Positions 25,523 through 34,286 of a DNA stretch of 64,000 nucleotides are shown one piece after another. The notes under the pieces were generated by a model, which saw nothing but the letters and a program-made list of their open reading frames with translations, made no database searches and had not been told where the DNA came from. Within the stretch, counting starts at the first letter, position 1, and every line of letters begins with the position of its first letter. Source of the DNA: Aquipseudomonas alcaligenes (GTDB lineage Bacteria; Pseudomonadota; Gammaproteobacteria; Pseudomonadales; Pseudomonadaceae). The DNA lies in the NCBI RefSeq assembly GCF_900156545.1, contig NZ_FTNW01000001.1, positions 682,001 to 746,000 of the forward strand, in the 5' to 3' direction. The position numbers and the translations under genes are program-made.

Positions 25523-26503
25523 ATGTACGAGAAAGACAATCTGCATTGGGGGCTGGTGCACGCCTTCGTCCTCGACGGACGAGGTGGCGCCCGCAGCCTG
25601 GAGTGGGGGCAGCTGGAAGGGTTGCAGCTGGCGGAGCGGGAAAGCCTGTGGCTGCATTGGGATCGCGGTCACCCGCAGACCCATGACTGGTTGCGCGAGC
25701 ACAGCGGCCTCAGCGAGTTCAGCTGTGACCTGCTGCTGGAGGAGAACACCCGCCCGCGCCTGCTGACCCTGCCGGAGCATGAGCTACTGCTGTTCCTGCG
25801 CGGTGTCAATCTCAACCCGGGCGCCGAGCCCGAGGACATGGTTTCGGTGCGCATCTTCGCCGATGCGCGCCGGGTCATTTCCCTGCGCTTGCGCCCGCTG
25901 CGCGCCACCGAGGAACTGATCGCCCTGCTGGAGAAAGGACAGGGCCCGCGCGATGGCGCCGAGTTGGTGCTGCAGCTGGCGTATCATCTGACTGATAGGG
26001 TCGACGGCCTGATCGAGGAGCTTTCCGAGCAGCTCGAAGGCCAGGAAGAACGCCTCGACGGCGACTCGCGCTTCATGCCCGACCATGGCCTGGTGCTGCA
26101 CGTTCGTCGCCGCGCCGCCGGGTTGCGCCGCTTCCTGGCGCCCCAGCGCGACATTTTCGCCCAGCTGACGCGCAACGGTTTCGGTGATGGCAACCAGTGG
26201 AACGAGCTTAACAACCGCCTGACCCGTTACTTGGAAGAGCTGGAGATGGTCCGCGAGCGGGTGGGGCTGGTGCTGGAGTCCGAGCACCGGCGGATGAACG
26301 AGAAGATGAACCGCGCCATGTACCTGCTTGGCGTCACCACGGTGTTCTTCCTGCCCATGAGCTTCCTGACCGGCCTGCTCGGCATCAACGTCGGCGGCAT
26401 ACCGGGGGCGGACAGCGAATATGGCTTCCTGCTGATCTGCGCCATTCTGGCCAGTGTCGGCGCCCTGCAATGGTGGCTTTTCCGTCGCTGGCGCTGGCTC
26501 TAG
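25523..26503 (+). CDS. cmaX: CorA/ZntB-family divalent cation transporter CmaX
   Basis: A 326-residue CorA-superfamily inner-membrane protein: a long cytoplasmic N-terminal domain with helical coiled region, then two C-terminal transmembrane helices (about 268-290 and 300-320). The pore motif reads Gly-Ile-Asn-Val-Gly-Gly, the Gly-(Met/Val/Ile)-Asn variant typical of ZntB rather than Gly-Met-Asn of CorA. Its position before crfX-cmpX-sigX-oprF matches P. aeruginosa cmaX (recalled). Confidence 0.92.
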   Translation: MYEKDNLHWGLVHAFVLDGRGGARSLEWGQLEGLQLAERESLWLHWDRGHPQTHDWLREHSGLSEFSCDLLLEENTRPRLLTLPEHELLLFLRGVNLNPGAEPEDMVSVRIFADARRVISLRLRPLRATEELIALLEKGQGPRDGAELVLQLAYHLTDRVDGLIEELSEQLEGQEERLDGDSRFMPDHGLVLHVRRRAAGLRRFLAPQRDIFAQLTRNGFGDGNQWNELNNRLTRYLEELEMVRERVGLVLESEHRRMNEKMNRAMYLLGVTTVFFLPMSFLTGLLGINVGGIPGADSEYGFLLICAILASVGALQWWLFRRWRWL

Positions 26504-26558
26504 ATGTGACTTGTTCCCAAGGTGTCACGTCTAGGCAACAAATCCGTGCGAGGTACGC

Positions 26559-26795
26559 ATGTACGATCCCTTTGAAGAATCTCTGCGCGACCTGCTGAAG
26601 TCGTCGCCCGCGGAGCACGATGACGATGCGGCCCTCGGCCGCGTCCTCAAGACCGCCAATCGCCAAGTCGGCGTGGGTGATTTGTTCGTGCTGCTCGGTC
26701 GTGGCCTGGAAGCGGCGATGATCGCCCTCAACAATGGTTCCGCGCACCTGGCTCCGGTATCCCGTCGTACCCGCTCTGCAGACAAGGCTGACTGA
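26559..26795 (+). CDS. crfX: Small conserved protein CrfX
   Basis: A 78-residue protein lacking recognisable enzymatic motifs, hydrophobic only around residues 42-56 (Phe-Val-Leu-Leu-Gly). Assigned as CrfX from its place between cmaX and cmpX, with which it forms a tight unit (cmpX starts 3 bases after its stop). Function not established. Start follows GAGG at suitable distance. Confidence 0.85.
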   Translation: MYDPFEESLRDLLKSSPAEHDDDAALGRVLKTANRQVGVGDLFVLLGRGLEAAMIALNNGSAHLAPVSRRTRSADKAD

Positions 26796-26797
26796 AT

Positions 26798-27622
26798 ATG
26801 GAATTCGATCCCTGGACTCAAAGTCTCGTTAACGCCATGAGCTCGGTATGGGCTCCGATTGCAGGTTTCATTCCGCGCCTGTTCGGCTCGCTGGTGGTGG
26901 TTCTGCTCGGTTTCGTGGTGGCCAAGCTGCTCGACACCCTGCTGTCCAAGCTGCTCGCCAAGCTCGGTCTGGATCGCCTGATGGCGGGTACCGGATTGAA
27001 CAAGATGCTGTCACGCGTGGGCATCCAGGTCCCGGTTTCGACGCTGATCGGCAAGATCATCTATTGGTTCGTGCTGCTGATCTTCCTGGTCACCGCCGCC
27101 GAGTCGCTGGGGCTGGACCGCGTGTCTGCCACCCTCGATCTGCTGGCGCTGTACCTGCCGAAGGTGCTGGGTGCCGCCGCCATCCTGCTGATCGGCGTGT
27201 TGCTGGCGCAGCTGGTCAGTGGCATTGTGCGCGGTGCCGCCGAAGGCGTCGGTCTGGATTACGCCGCCGGCCTCGGCCGCATCGGCCAGGGCCTGGTGAT
27301 CATCATCAGCATCTCGGTGGCCATCGGCCAGCTGGAAGTGAAGACCGATCTGTTGAACAACGTGATCGCCATCGTGCTGATCTCCGTCGGCCTGGCCATG
27401 GCTCTGGCGCTGGGCCTGGGTAGCCGCGAGATCGCCGGGCAGATCCTGGCTGGCATTTATGTGCGCGAGCTCTACGAGGTCGGGCAACAAGTGAAACTCG
27501 GCGATGTCGAAGGGCAGATCGAGGAGATCGGCACGGTGAAGACCGTCCTGCTCACCGAAGACGGTGAACTGGTTTCGGTCGCCAACCGTACCCTGCTCGA
27601 ACAGCGCGTCAGCAGCCGCTGA
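26798..27622 (+). CDS. cmpX: CmpX, mechanosensitive-channel-like membrane protein
   Basis: A 274-residue inner-membrane protein with about five hydrophobic segments (near residues 20-45, 78-98, 115-140, 165-185, 192-212) and a short C-terminal beta-rich domain (Val-Lys-Leu-Gly-Asp-Val-Glu-Gly-Gln), resembling small MscS-like channels with the conserved TM helix family. In P. aeruginosa CmpX is linked to envelope stress and SigX activity (recalled). Cotranscribed with crfX. Confidence 0.9.
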   Translation: MEFDPWTQSLVNAMSSVWAPIAGFIPRLFGSLVVVLLGFVVAKLLDTLLSKLLAKLGLDRLMAGTGLNKMLSRVGIQVPVSTLIGKIIYWFVLLIFLVTAAESLGLDRVSATLDLLALYLPKVLGAAAILLIGVLLAQLVSGIVRGAAEGVGLDYAAGLGRIGQGLVIIISISVAIGQLEVKTDLLNNVIAIVLISVGLAMALALGLGSREIAGQILAGIYVRELYEVGQQVKLGDVEGQIEEIGTVKTVLLTEDGELVSVANRTLLEQRVSSR

Positions 27623-27706
27623 CGCGCCAATCCCTGCTAATGTATGCGACCAGCGCGCCCGCGTTGCGCTCTGGCGCTGTCATTTACCTGACTGGCACGA
27701 GTCGTT

Positions 27707-28297
27707 TTGAACAAGGCCCAATCGCTTCCCACTCGGTATGACCCGCGCGAGCTCTCGGATGAGGAGCTGGTGCAGCGGGCTCATGTCGAGCTGTTCCATG
27801 TTACCCGGGCATATGAAGAGCTGATGCGGCGTTACCAGCGCACACTGTTCAACGTGTGTGCCCGTTACCTGGGCAATGAGCGCGATGCCGACGATGTTTG
27901 CCAGGAAGTGATGTTGAAAGTTCTATATGGCCTGAAGAACTTCGAGGGCAAATCGAAGTTCAAGACATGGCTATATAGCATCACTTACAACGAGTGCATT
28001 ACCCAGTACCGCAAGGAGCGGCGCAAGCGTCGTCTGCTCGATGCGCTCAGCCTAGACCCGCTGGAGGAGGCCTCGGACGAGAAGGCGCCGAAGCTGGAGG
28101 AGAAGGGCGGGCTGGATCGCTGGCTGGTGCATGTCAATCCAATCGACCGGGAAATTCTGGTGCTGCGTTTCGTGGCAGAACTGGAGTTCCAGGAAATTGC
28201 CGACATCATGCACATGGGCCTGAGCGCAACCAAGATGCGTTATAAGCGTGCACTTGACCGTTTGCGCGAGAAATTCGGCGGCGCCCTCGAAACTTAA
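27707..28297 (+). CDS. sigX: ECF sigma factor SigX
   Basis: A 196-residue extracytoplasmic-function sigma factor with region 2 (Asp-Ala-Asp-Asp-Val-Cys-Gln-Glu-Val-Met) and region 4 (Leu-Glu-Phe-Gln-Glu-Ile-Ala-Asp-Ile-Met). It controls oprF and fatty-acid/envelope genes in Pseudomonas. The start is a TTG, giving Met-Asn-Lys-Ala-Gln as recalled for SigX; no ATG exists near the N-terminus. No anti-sigma gene is adjacent, consistent with the idea that CmpX or membrane state modulates it. Confidence 0.96.
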   Translation: MNKAQSLPTRYDPRELSDEELVQRAHVELFHVTRAYEELMRRYQRTLFNVCARYLGNERDADDVCQEVMLKVLYGLKNFEGKSKFKTWLYSITYNECITQYRKERRKRRLLDALSLDPLEEASDEKAPKLEEKGGLDRWLVHVNPIDREILVLRFVAELEFQEIADIMHMGLSATKMRYKRALDRLREKFGGALET

Positions 28298-28336
28298 TCT
28301 GCAACAAACAATCTCACGCACGGCTTTGGGTATTTT

Positions 28337-28345
28337 TGTTACAAT
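28337..28345 (+). promoter_or_regulatory. Candidate extended -10 promoter element of oprF
   Basis: TG-t-TACAAT (TG at 28337-28338, TACAAT at 28340-28345) fits an extended -10 without a recognisable -35, about 60 bases before the oprF ATG. A separate SigX-dependent promoter is expected in this 115-base gap but I could not place it with confidence. Confidence 0.4.
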
Positions 28346-28412
28346 GCCGGCCAAGTTGTTTCCTGCTGCCTGGCAGGTCAGCTATTAATCGTTAAATGAT
28401 GGGGATTTACGG

Positions 28413-29378
28413 ATGAAACTGAAAAACACCTTGGGCGCTGTCATCGGTTCGCTGATCGCAGCCACCTCGTTGAACGTACTGGCCCAAGGCCAAGGCGCTG
28501 TTGAAGTTGAAGGCTTCGCCAAGAAAGAATTCTTCGACAGCGCTCGCGACTTCAAAAACAACGGCAACCTGTTCGGTGGCTCTGTCGGCTACTACCTGAC
28601 CGACGATGTCGAGCTGCGCCTGAGCTACGACGAAGTGCACAACGCGCGTGCCGAGGACGGCCGCAACATCAAGGGCTCCAATACCGCCCTGGATGCCCTG
28701 TACCACTTCAACAACGCCGGTGACGCGCTGCGTCCCTACGTTTCCGCCGGTTTCTCCGACCAGAGCCTCGGCCAGAACGGCCGTGGTGAGCGTAACGGTT
28801 CCACTTTCGCCAACCTGGGTGGCGGTGCCAAGTACTACTTCACCGAGAACTTCTACGCCCGTGCCGGCGTTGAAGCTCAGTACAACATCGACCAGGGCGA
28901 CACCGAGTGGGCCCCGAGCGTCGGTATCGGCCTGAACTTCGGTGGCTCCTCCGCTCCGGCCCCGGCTCCGGTTGTCGAGCCGGCCCCGGTTGTCGAAGAA
29001 GCTCCGGTCACTCCCGAGCCGGCCGAGACCGTGCGCGTCGAACTGGACGTGAAGTTCGACTTCGACAAGTCCAAGGTCAAGGAAGAAAGCTACGGCGACA
29101 TCAAGAACCTGGCTGACTTCATGAACCAGTACCCGCAAACCAGCACCACCGTTGAAGGTCACACCGACTCCGTCGGTACCGACGCTTACAACCAGAAGCT
29201 GTCCGAGCGTCGTGCCAACGCCGTTCGTGAAGTACTGGTCAACCAGTACGGCGTAGGTGCTGAGCGCGTAGGTTCGGTTGGCTACGGCGAGTCCCGTCCG
29301 GTTGCCGACAATGCCACCGAAGCCGGTCGCGCGGTCAACCGTCGCGTAGAAGCTGAAGTAGAAGCTCAGGCCAAGTAA
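28413..29378 (+). CDS. oprF: Major porin OprF (OmpA family)
   Basis: The main non-specific porin and structural outer-membrane protein. It has a signal peptide (cleavage after Asn-Val-Leu-Ala, residue 24), an N-terminal 8-stranded beta barrel to about residue 178, a Pro/Ala/Val linker (about 180-205), and a C-terminal OmpA peptidoglycan-binding domain with Thr-Val-Glu-Gly-His-Thr-Asp-Ser. At 321 residues it is shorter than the roughly 350 of P. aeruginosa, and no cysteine is present, so the disulfide-bearing linker of that species is missing. Strong codon bias suggests very high expression. Confidence 0.97.
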   Translation: MKLKNTLGAVIGSLIAATSLNVLAQGQGAVEVEGFAKKEFFDSARDFKNNGNLFGGSVGYYLTDDVELRLSYDEVHNARAEDGRNIKGSNTALDALYHFNNAGDALRPYVSAGFSDQSLGQNGRGERNGSTFANLGGGAKYYFTENFYARAGVEAQYNIDQGDTEWAPSVGIGLNFGGSSAPAPAPVVEPAPVVEEAPVTPEPAETVRVELDVKFDFDKSKVKEESYGDIKNLADFMNQYPQTSTTVEGHTDSVGTDAYNQKLSERRANAVREVLVNQYGVGAERVGSVGYGESRPVADNATEAGRAVNRRVEAEVEAQAK

Positions 29379-29396
29379 TCTGGCGCTGAGCGTTGC

Positions 29397-29424
29397 AGAA
29401 AACCCGGCCTAGGCCGGGTTTTTT
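29397..29424 (+). terminator. oprF terminator
   Basis: A perfect inverted repeat centred on CCTAGG (29401-29420, arms AACCCGGCC and GGCCGGGTT) is followed by TTTT. Confidence 0.88.
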
Positions 29425-29510
29425 GTGAGCGACTTCATAGTGATTGTAAGGCCGATGCAGGCTGATTAGACTGCGCGGCAATTCAGCCCCTCGCAGTTCC
29501 AAGGATTGCC

Positions 29511-30350
29511 ATGATCAAGAAATGTCTATTCCCGGCGGCCGGATACGGCACCCGCTTCCTGCCAGCTACCAAGGCCATGCCCAAGGAAATGCTGCCGGTG
29601 GTCAACAAGCCGCTGATCCAGTACGGCGTAGAGGAGGCCCTGGAGGCCGGCCTGAAGGAAATTGCCATGGTCACCGGCCGTGGCAAGCGCGCGCTGGAAG
29701 ACCACTTCGATATCAGCTACGAGCTGGAACACCAGATTCAGGGTACCGACAAGGAGAAGTATCTGACCTGCATCCGTCGCCTGATCGATGAGTGCACGTT
29801 CTCCTACACCCGTCAGGTCGAAATGAAGGGTTTGGGCCATGCCATCCTCAGCGGCCGCCCGCTGATCGGTGATGAGCCGTTCGCCGTAGTGTTGGCCGAC
29901 GACCTGTGCTTCAACCTCGGTGGCGACGGCGTACTGCAGCAGATGGTCAAGCTGTACAACCAGTTCCGTTGTTCCATCGTCGCCATTCAGGAAGTGCCGC
30001 CGGAAGAAACCTCCAAGTACGGTGTGATCGCCGGTGAGATGATCCGTGACGACATCTACCGTGTGAACAGCATGGTCGAGAAGCCGAAGCCGGAAGACGC
30101 GCCGTCGAACCTGGCCATTATCGGCCGTTACATCCTCACTCCGGACATCTTCGACCTGATCGAGAACACCGAGCCGGGCAAGGGTGGCGAGATCCAGATC
30201 ACCGATGCGCTGATGAAGCAGGCCCAGGATGGCTGCGTGATCGCCTACAAGTTCAAGGGCAAGCGTTTCGACTGCGGCGGCGCCGAAGGCTACATCGACG
30301 CCACCAATTTCTGCTTCGAGAACCTGTACAAGACCGGCAAGGCCTATTAA
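29511..30350 (+). CDS. galU: UTP-glucose-1-phosphate uridylyltransferase
   Basis: Makes UDP-glucose for LPS core, exopolysaccharide and trehalose-type sugars. The 279-residue protein starts with the nucleotidyltransferase loop Ala-Ala-Gly-Tyr-Gly-Thr-Arg-Phe-Leu-Pro-Ala-Thr-Lys and keeps Glu-Lys-Pro in the sugar-binding region. Own promoter likely in the 130-base gap after the oprF terminator. Order galU-VOC-gor is as recalled in P. aeruginosa. Confidence 0.96.
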   Translation: MIKKCLFPAAGYGTRFLPATKAMPKEMLPVVNKPLIQYGVEEALEAGLKEIAMVTGRGKRALEDHFDISYELEHQIQGTDKEKYLTCIRRLIDECTFSYTRQVEMKGLGHAILSGRPLIGDEPFAVVLADDLCFNLGGDGVLQQMVKLYNQFRCSIVAIQEVPPEETSKYGVIAGEMIRDDIYRVNSMVEKPKPEDAPSNLAIIGRYILTPDIFDLIENTEPGKGGEIQITDALMKQAQDGCVIAYKFKGKRFDCGGAEGYIDATNFCFENLYKTGKAY

Positions 30351-30366
30351 GGCTGCCGAGTTGTCA

Positions 30367-30394
30367 CGAAGCCACCTACGGGTGGCTTCGTCGT
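30367..30394. terminator. Hairpin between convergent galU and VOC gene
   Basis: CGAAGCCACC (30367-30376) pairs with GGTGGCTTCG (30381-30390), loop TACG. The stem is strong but the following T-tract is interrupted (TCGTTTC), so termination on the plus strand may be only moderate. Confidence 0.6.
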
Positions 30395-30395
30395 T

Positions 30396-30818
30396 TCAGG
30401 GAATCGGCATCGCTTGCGAACCAGGCCCCAGCGGCTGGCCATAGCTGAACTCGACATAGTTGCCGGCTGGGTCGCGCAGGCCGCAGTAATACCCCACCGG
30501 ATAGGGCTCGTCGCGTGGCGCCCAGATCAGGCAGCCGTCCTGCGCCGCTTGCTCGGCGATGCGGTCGACCGCCGCACGACTCTCGACCGCGAAACCGAAG
30601 TGGCTATAGTCGTCGGCGGCCAGCTGGCGATCGTTTCCGCCGGGCATGATGACGAAGATGAACTCATGCTCTTTGCCGGGCTCGGCCATCCAGACGATCT
30701 TCGAGCCCTTGCCGGCGCGTTCGTGGATCACCCGCATGCCGCAGAAACGCTGGTAGAAGTCGATACAGGCGCTCAGGTCCGGCACATGCAGGGCGATATG
30801 GGTGAGAGTAGGGCGCAT
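30396..30818 (-). CDS. VOC-superfamily (glyoxalase/dioxygenase-like) protein
   Basis: A 140-residue single-domain protein of the vicinal oxygen chelate fold. Metal ligands are suggested by His in Thr-His-Ile-Ala-Leu-His, His in Tyr-Ser-His-Phe-Gly-Phe and Glu in Tyr-Val-Glu-Phe-Ser-Tyr. It could be a lactoylglutathione lyase-like enzyme or a resistance protein; the substrate is not evident. It is divergent from gor, 78 bases apart, which hints at glutathione-linked chemistry. Confidence 0.85.
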   Translation of the reverse strand: MRPTLTHIALHVPDLSACIDFYQRFCGMRVIHERAGKGSKIVWMAEPGKEHEFIFVIMPGGNDRQLAADDYSHFGFAVESRAAVDRIAEQAAQDGCLIWAPRDEPYPVGYYCGLRDPAGNYVEFSYGQPLGPGSQAMPIP

Positions 30819-30896
30819 GGCGAGTTCTCCGCAGAGAGGTTAAGCATACACGCAGGTTATCTCCGGTATGCTTGGGGCCTGCAAGGAGAACTATCC

Positions 30897-32255
30897 ATGT
30901 CTTATGACTTCGACCTGTTCGTAATCGGTGCCGGTTCCGGGGGCGTTCGTGCTGCACGCTTCGCTGCCGGTTTCGGTGCCCGCGTGGCGGTGGCCGAGAG
31001 CCGCTACCTGGGCGGCACCTGCGTCAATGTCGGCTGCGTGCCGAAGAAGCTGCTGGTCTACGGCGCCCACTTTTCCGAAGAGTTCGAGCAGGCCGCCGGG
31101 TTCGGCTGGAACCTGGGCGAGGCGAATTTCGATTGGGCGACCCTGATTGCCAACAAGAACCGTGAAATCCAGCGACTGAACGGTATCTACCGCAATCTGC
31201 TGGTCAACAGCGGCGTCAGCCTGCTGGAGGGCCACGCCCGCATCCTCGGCCCACACCAGGTCGAGGTGAACGGCCAGGCCTACAGTGCCGGGCACATCCT
31301 GATTGCCACCGGGGGCTGGCCGCAGCTGCCGGACATCCCCGGCAAGGAGCTGGCGATCAGCTCCAACGAGGCGTTCCACCTGCAGCAGTTGCCGCGCCGT
31401 GTACTGGTGGTTGGCGGCGGCTACATCGCCGTCGAGTTCGCCTCGATCTTCCAGGGTCTTGGCGCACAAATCTCGTTGCTCTATCGCGGCGAGCTGTTCC
31501 TGCGTGGTTTCGATGGTGCAGTGCGTCGCCACCTCAGGGAAGAGCTGGACAAGAAGGGCCTCGACCTGCAATTCAACAGCGACATCGAGCGGATTGAACG
31601 GCTGCCCGACGGCAGCCTGCTGGCCACGCTGCGCGATGGACGCACGCTGCCAACCGACTGCGTGTTCTACGCCACGGGCCGGCGGCCGATGCTGGATAAC
31701 CTGGGCCTGGAAAACACCGCAGTCGAACTGGACGAGCGCGGCTTCATTCGGGTCGACGAGCAGTACCAGACCGGCGAACCGTCCATCCTGGCGCTGGGCG
31801 ATGTGATCGGCCGGGTACAGCTGACCCCCGTTGCGCTGGCCGAAGGCATGGCGGTGGCACGGCGGCTGTTCCGCCCCGAGGAGTACCGTCCGGTAGACTA
31901 CGGCAACATCCCCACTGCCGTGTTCAGCCTGCCCAACATCGCCACCGTCGGCCTCAGTGAGGAGCAGGCGCGCGCCGAGGGGCGTCAGGTGAAGATCTTC
32001 GAGAGCCGCTTCCGCCCGATGAAACTGACCCTTACCGATAGCCAGGAGCGCACGCTGATGAAGCTGGTGGTCGATGCTGACAGCGATCGCGTGCTCGGCT
32101 GCCACATGGTCGGTCCGGAGGCCGGCGAGATCATCCAGGGCCTGGCCGTGGCCATCAAGGCAGGGGCGACCAAGCAGGTCTTCGACGACACCCTGGGCAT
32201 CCACCCCACGGCCGCGGAAGAGTTCGTCACGCTGCGCACGCCGGTCGGAGGCTGA
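30897..32255 (+). CDS. gor: Glutathione-disulfide reductase
   Basis: Reduces GSSG with NADPH. The 452-residue flavoprotein has the FAD loop Gly11-Ala-Gly-Ser-Gly-Gly, the redox pair Cys42/Cys47 in Gly-Thr-Cys-Val-Asn-Val-Gly-Cys, the NADPH loop Gly-Gly-Gly-Tyr-Ile-Ala, and the C-terminal His-Pro-Thr-Ala-Ala-Glu-Glu dimer motif. I chose the ATG at 30897 because it has AAGGAGA upstream and gives the family's normal length; the frame stays open upstream without coding character. Confidence 0.96.
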   Translation: MSYDFDLFVIGAGSGGVRAARFAAGFGARVAVAESRYLGGTCVNVGCVPKKLLVYGAHFSEEFEQAAGFGWNLGEANFDWATLIANKNREIQRLNGIYRNLLVNSGVSLLEGHARILGPHQVEVNGQAYSAGHILIATGGWPQLPDIPGKELAISSNEAFHLQQLPRRVLVVGGGYIAVEFASIFQGLGAQISLLYRGELFLRGFDGAVRRHLREELDKKGLDLQFNSDIERIERLPDGSLLATLRDGRTLPTDCVFYATGRRPMLDNLGLENTAVELDERGFIRVDEQYQTGEPSILALGDVIGRVQLTPVALAEGMAVARRLFRPEEYRPVDYGNIPTAVFSLPNIATVGLSEEQARAEGRQVKIFESRFRPMKLTLTDSQERTLMKLVVDADSDRVLGCHMVGPEAGEIIQGLAVAIKAGATKQVFDDTLGIHPTAAEEFVTLRTPVGG

Positions 32256-32262
32256 AGCCGCC

Positions 32263-32886
32263 ATGGATCGCCTGTTCTACCTGGCCGACCTGTTCGGCGT
32301 GGCGGTATTCGCCATCACCGGCGCGCTGATGGCCGGCCGCAAGTCCATGGACCTGTTCGGCGTGCTGGTCATCGCCATCGTCACCGCCCTGGGTGGAGGG
32401 ACCCTGCGTGACCTCATCCTCGACAACCACCCGGTGAGCTGGATTCGTAACGACACGTATATCTGGGTGGCGTCGCTGGCCGCCGTCGGCACCGTGCTCT
32501 GGGTACGCATGACGCAGCCGATTCACGAGCGCGGCCTGCTGATCGCCGATGCCTTCGGTCTGGCCGTGTTCACCGTGATCGGCACCGAGGTGGCGCTGCA
32601 GCACAACATGCCCTACAGCACCGCACTGATCATGGGGGTGATGACCGGTGTGGCGGGCGGCGTGATGCGCGATGTGATTTGCAACGAGATCCCGCTGATT
32701 TTTCAGAAGGAGATCTACGCTACCGCCTGCCTGCTGGGTTCGCTGGTGTTCATCGGCATGCGCGAGCTGGGGACGCCTCACTGGCTGGACACCGGCGTGG
32801 CGATGTTGTGCGTGCTGCTGGCGCGCCTGGCGGCGATTCGTTGGCATCTGGCGTTACCACGTTTCCATCTGCTCAACCGTGACTGA
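32263..32886 (+). CDS. TRIC-type cation channel family protein (YicG/UPF0126)
   Basis: A 207-residue inner-membrane protein of two repeated three-helix units plus a seventh helix. Each repeat carries the conserved glycine-rich turn: Gly-Gly-Gly-Thr-Leu-Arg-Asp and Gly-Gly-Val-Met-Arg-Asp, typical of bacterial trimeric intracellular cation channel homologues. It starts 8 bases after the gor stop and is probably cotranscribed. Ion selectivity and role are unknown here. Confidence 0.9.
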   Translation: MDRLFYLADLFGVAVFAITGALMAGRKSMDLFGVLVIAIVTALGGGTLRDLILDNHPVSWIRNDTYIWVASLAAVGTVLWVRMTQPIHERGLLIADAFGLAVFTVIGTEVALQHNMPYSTALIMGVMTGVAGGVMRDVICNEIPLIFQKEIYATACLLGSLVFIGMRELGTPHWLDTGVAMLCVLLARLAAIRWHLALPRFHLLNRD

Positions 32887-32901
32887 AACGGACAGGAACA
32901 C

Positions 32902-33561
32902 ATGACCCAAGGATACGAACTGGTCGAAGGCCGGTTGCCACCGCTGGACAAGCTCATCGCCTGTCATGAATGCGATCTGCTGATGCTCCACCCACATCTC
33001 GACGAGGAGCAGAAGGCCAGTTGCCCGCGCTGTGGCTACGAGATGGTGGTGCGCCGCACGCAGATGCGCAAACGGGCACTGGCCCTGGTGATCACTGCGC
33101 TGCTGCTTTTCGTGCCGGCCAATTTCCTTCCTATCATGAGCCTGGGGCTGCTCGGACAGAGCGCGGTGGATACCGTATGGAGCGGTGTCCTGGGGCTTTA
33201 CCACTCTGGTATGCAGGGTGTTGCCGCCGTGGTGTTCATGTGCAGCATGCTGGTGCCTCTGCTCAAGCTGCTCTGCCAGCTGTTCGTGCTGCTGGCCATG
33301 CCCAGGCCGGCGTGGCGGCGTGCCGCTTGCCGCTGCTACCGGGCCTACCACCATCTGCGCGAGTGGGGCATGTTGGAGGTCTATCTGTTTGGCATCCTGG
33401 TTTCCATCGTCAAGCTCATTGACTTGGCCGAACTGCACCTCGGAGTCGGCCTGGCCTGTTTCGTGGCGCTGATGCTGGCACAGGTGTGGTTGGAAGTGAC
33501 CATGTCCCCGCACCAGGTCTGGGATGCGCTGAGCGAGGAGGATGAGCATGCGCGCACTTGA
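32902..33561 (+). CDS. PqiA-type membrane protein, first half
   Basis: A 219-residue protein equal to one half of E. coli PqiA: an N-terminal zinc-ribbon-like pair (Cys-His-Glu-Cys and Cys-Pro-Arg-Cys) and four transmembrane helices, with the Pro-Ala-Asn-Phe-Leu-Pro-Ile-Met motif at the end of helix one. PqiA proteins support MCE-type lipid transport across the envelope. It overlaps the next, homologous gene by 20 bases. Confidence 0.9.
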   Translation: MTQGYELVEGRLPPLDKLIACHECDLLMLHPHLDEEQKASCPRCGYEMVVRRTQMRKRALALVITALLLFVPANFLPIMSLGLLGQSAVDTVWSGVLGLYHSGMQGVAAVVFMCSMLVPLLKLLCQLFVLLAMPRPAWRRAACRCYRAYHHLREWGMLEVYLFGILVSIVKLIDLAELHLGVGLACFVALMLAQVWLEVTMSPHQVWDALSEEDEHART

Positions 33562-34201
33562 TGCCGGGATCATCGTCTGTGACGAATGCCACCAGCTGGA
33601 GTACCTGCGCGAAGGTGAAGTCCAGCATTGCACCCGCTGCGGCGCCCGCCTGCATGCGCGGCGCCCTGACAGCATTGCCCGCACCTGGGCTTTGCTGATA
33701 ACCGCAGCCATTCTCTACATCCCGGCCAATCTGCTGCCGATCATGACGGTCAGCATGCTGGGGCAGGGCATGCCGGCGACCATCATGGGAGGCGTCATCG
33801 AGCTGGTACAGGCCGATATGCTGCCGATCGCTCTGGTCGTATTTGTCGCCAGTATTCTCGTGCCGACCTTCAAGCTGGTGGGCATTGCCCTGCTGCTCTA
33901 CTCGGTACAGCGTCACCAGCCGATGTCGGCCCGCCAGCGCATCCTGATGTACCGCTTCATCGAATGGATCGGTCGCTGGTCAATGTTGGATGTCTTCGTC
34001 ATCGCCATCCTGGTAGCCCTGGTGAACTTTGGAAACCTGGCGACGATCGAGGCAGGTATGGGCGCTACCGCCTTTTGTCTGGTGGTGATACTCACGATGC
34101 TGGCTGCGGTGACCTTCGACCCGCGACTCATCTGGGACAACATCTTCGTTGCGGAAGACGAACTGAGCACCGACAAAAAAATCCCCGCGGACAGGAGCTG
34201 A
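33542..34201 (+). CDS. PqiA-type membrane protein, second half
   Basis: A second 219-residue PqiA-like protein with Cys-Asp-Glu-Cys and Cys-Thr-Arg-Cys, then four transmembrane helices with Pro-Ala-Asn-Leu-Leu-Pro-Ile-Met. Together with the upstream gene it reconstitutes a full PqiA as two polypeptides. An alternative start at 33548 would reduce the overlap. No pqiB-type MCE gene follows; the operon ends against a convergent efflux operon. Confidence 0.9.
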   Translation: MSMRALDAGIIVCDECHQLEYLREGEVQHCTRCGARLHARRPDSIARTWALLITAAILYIPANLLPIMTVSMLGQGMPATIMGGVIELVQADMLPIALVVFVASILVPTFKLVGIALLLYSVQRHQPMSARQRILMYRFIEWIGRWSMLDVFVIAILVALVNFGNLATIEAGMGATAFCLVVILTMLAAVTFDPRLIWDNIFVAEDELSTDKKIPADRS

Positions 34202-34212
34202 TCCGCGGGGAG
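34174..34212 (-). terminator. Terminator of the mexEF-oprN operon
   Basis: TCCCCGCGGA (34182-34191) pairs with TCCGCGGGGA (34202-34211); AAAAAAA at 34175-34181 gives a T-tract on the minus strand. It overlaps the end of the second pqiA-like gene. Confidence 0.75.
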
Positions 34213-34286
34213 CGCAATGGCCGACAAAGGGCAGGGTCGGCCCAGGAGGAAAGGGTGAGCAGGCGGGTAACACCCGCGCTCATGGC

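Noticed and set aside
28298-28412. A specific SigX promoter upstream of oprF
   Set aside because: Such a promoter is expected from P. aeruginosa, but I could not find a motif I trust, so only the extended -10 element is listed.
30414-30896. N-terminal extension of gor to a 613-residue protein
   Set aside because: The extension overlaps the VOC gene antisense and the gor promoter; the ATG at 30897 has a strong ribosome site and gives normal family length.
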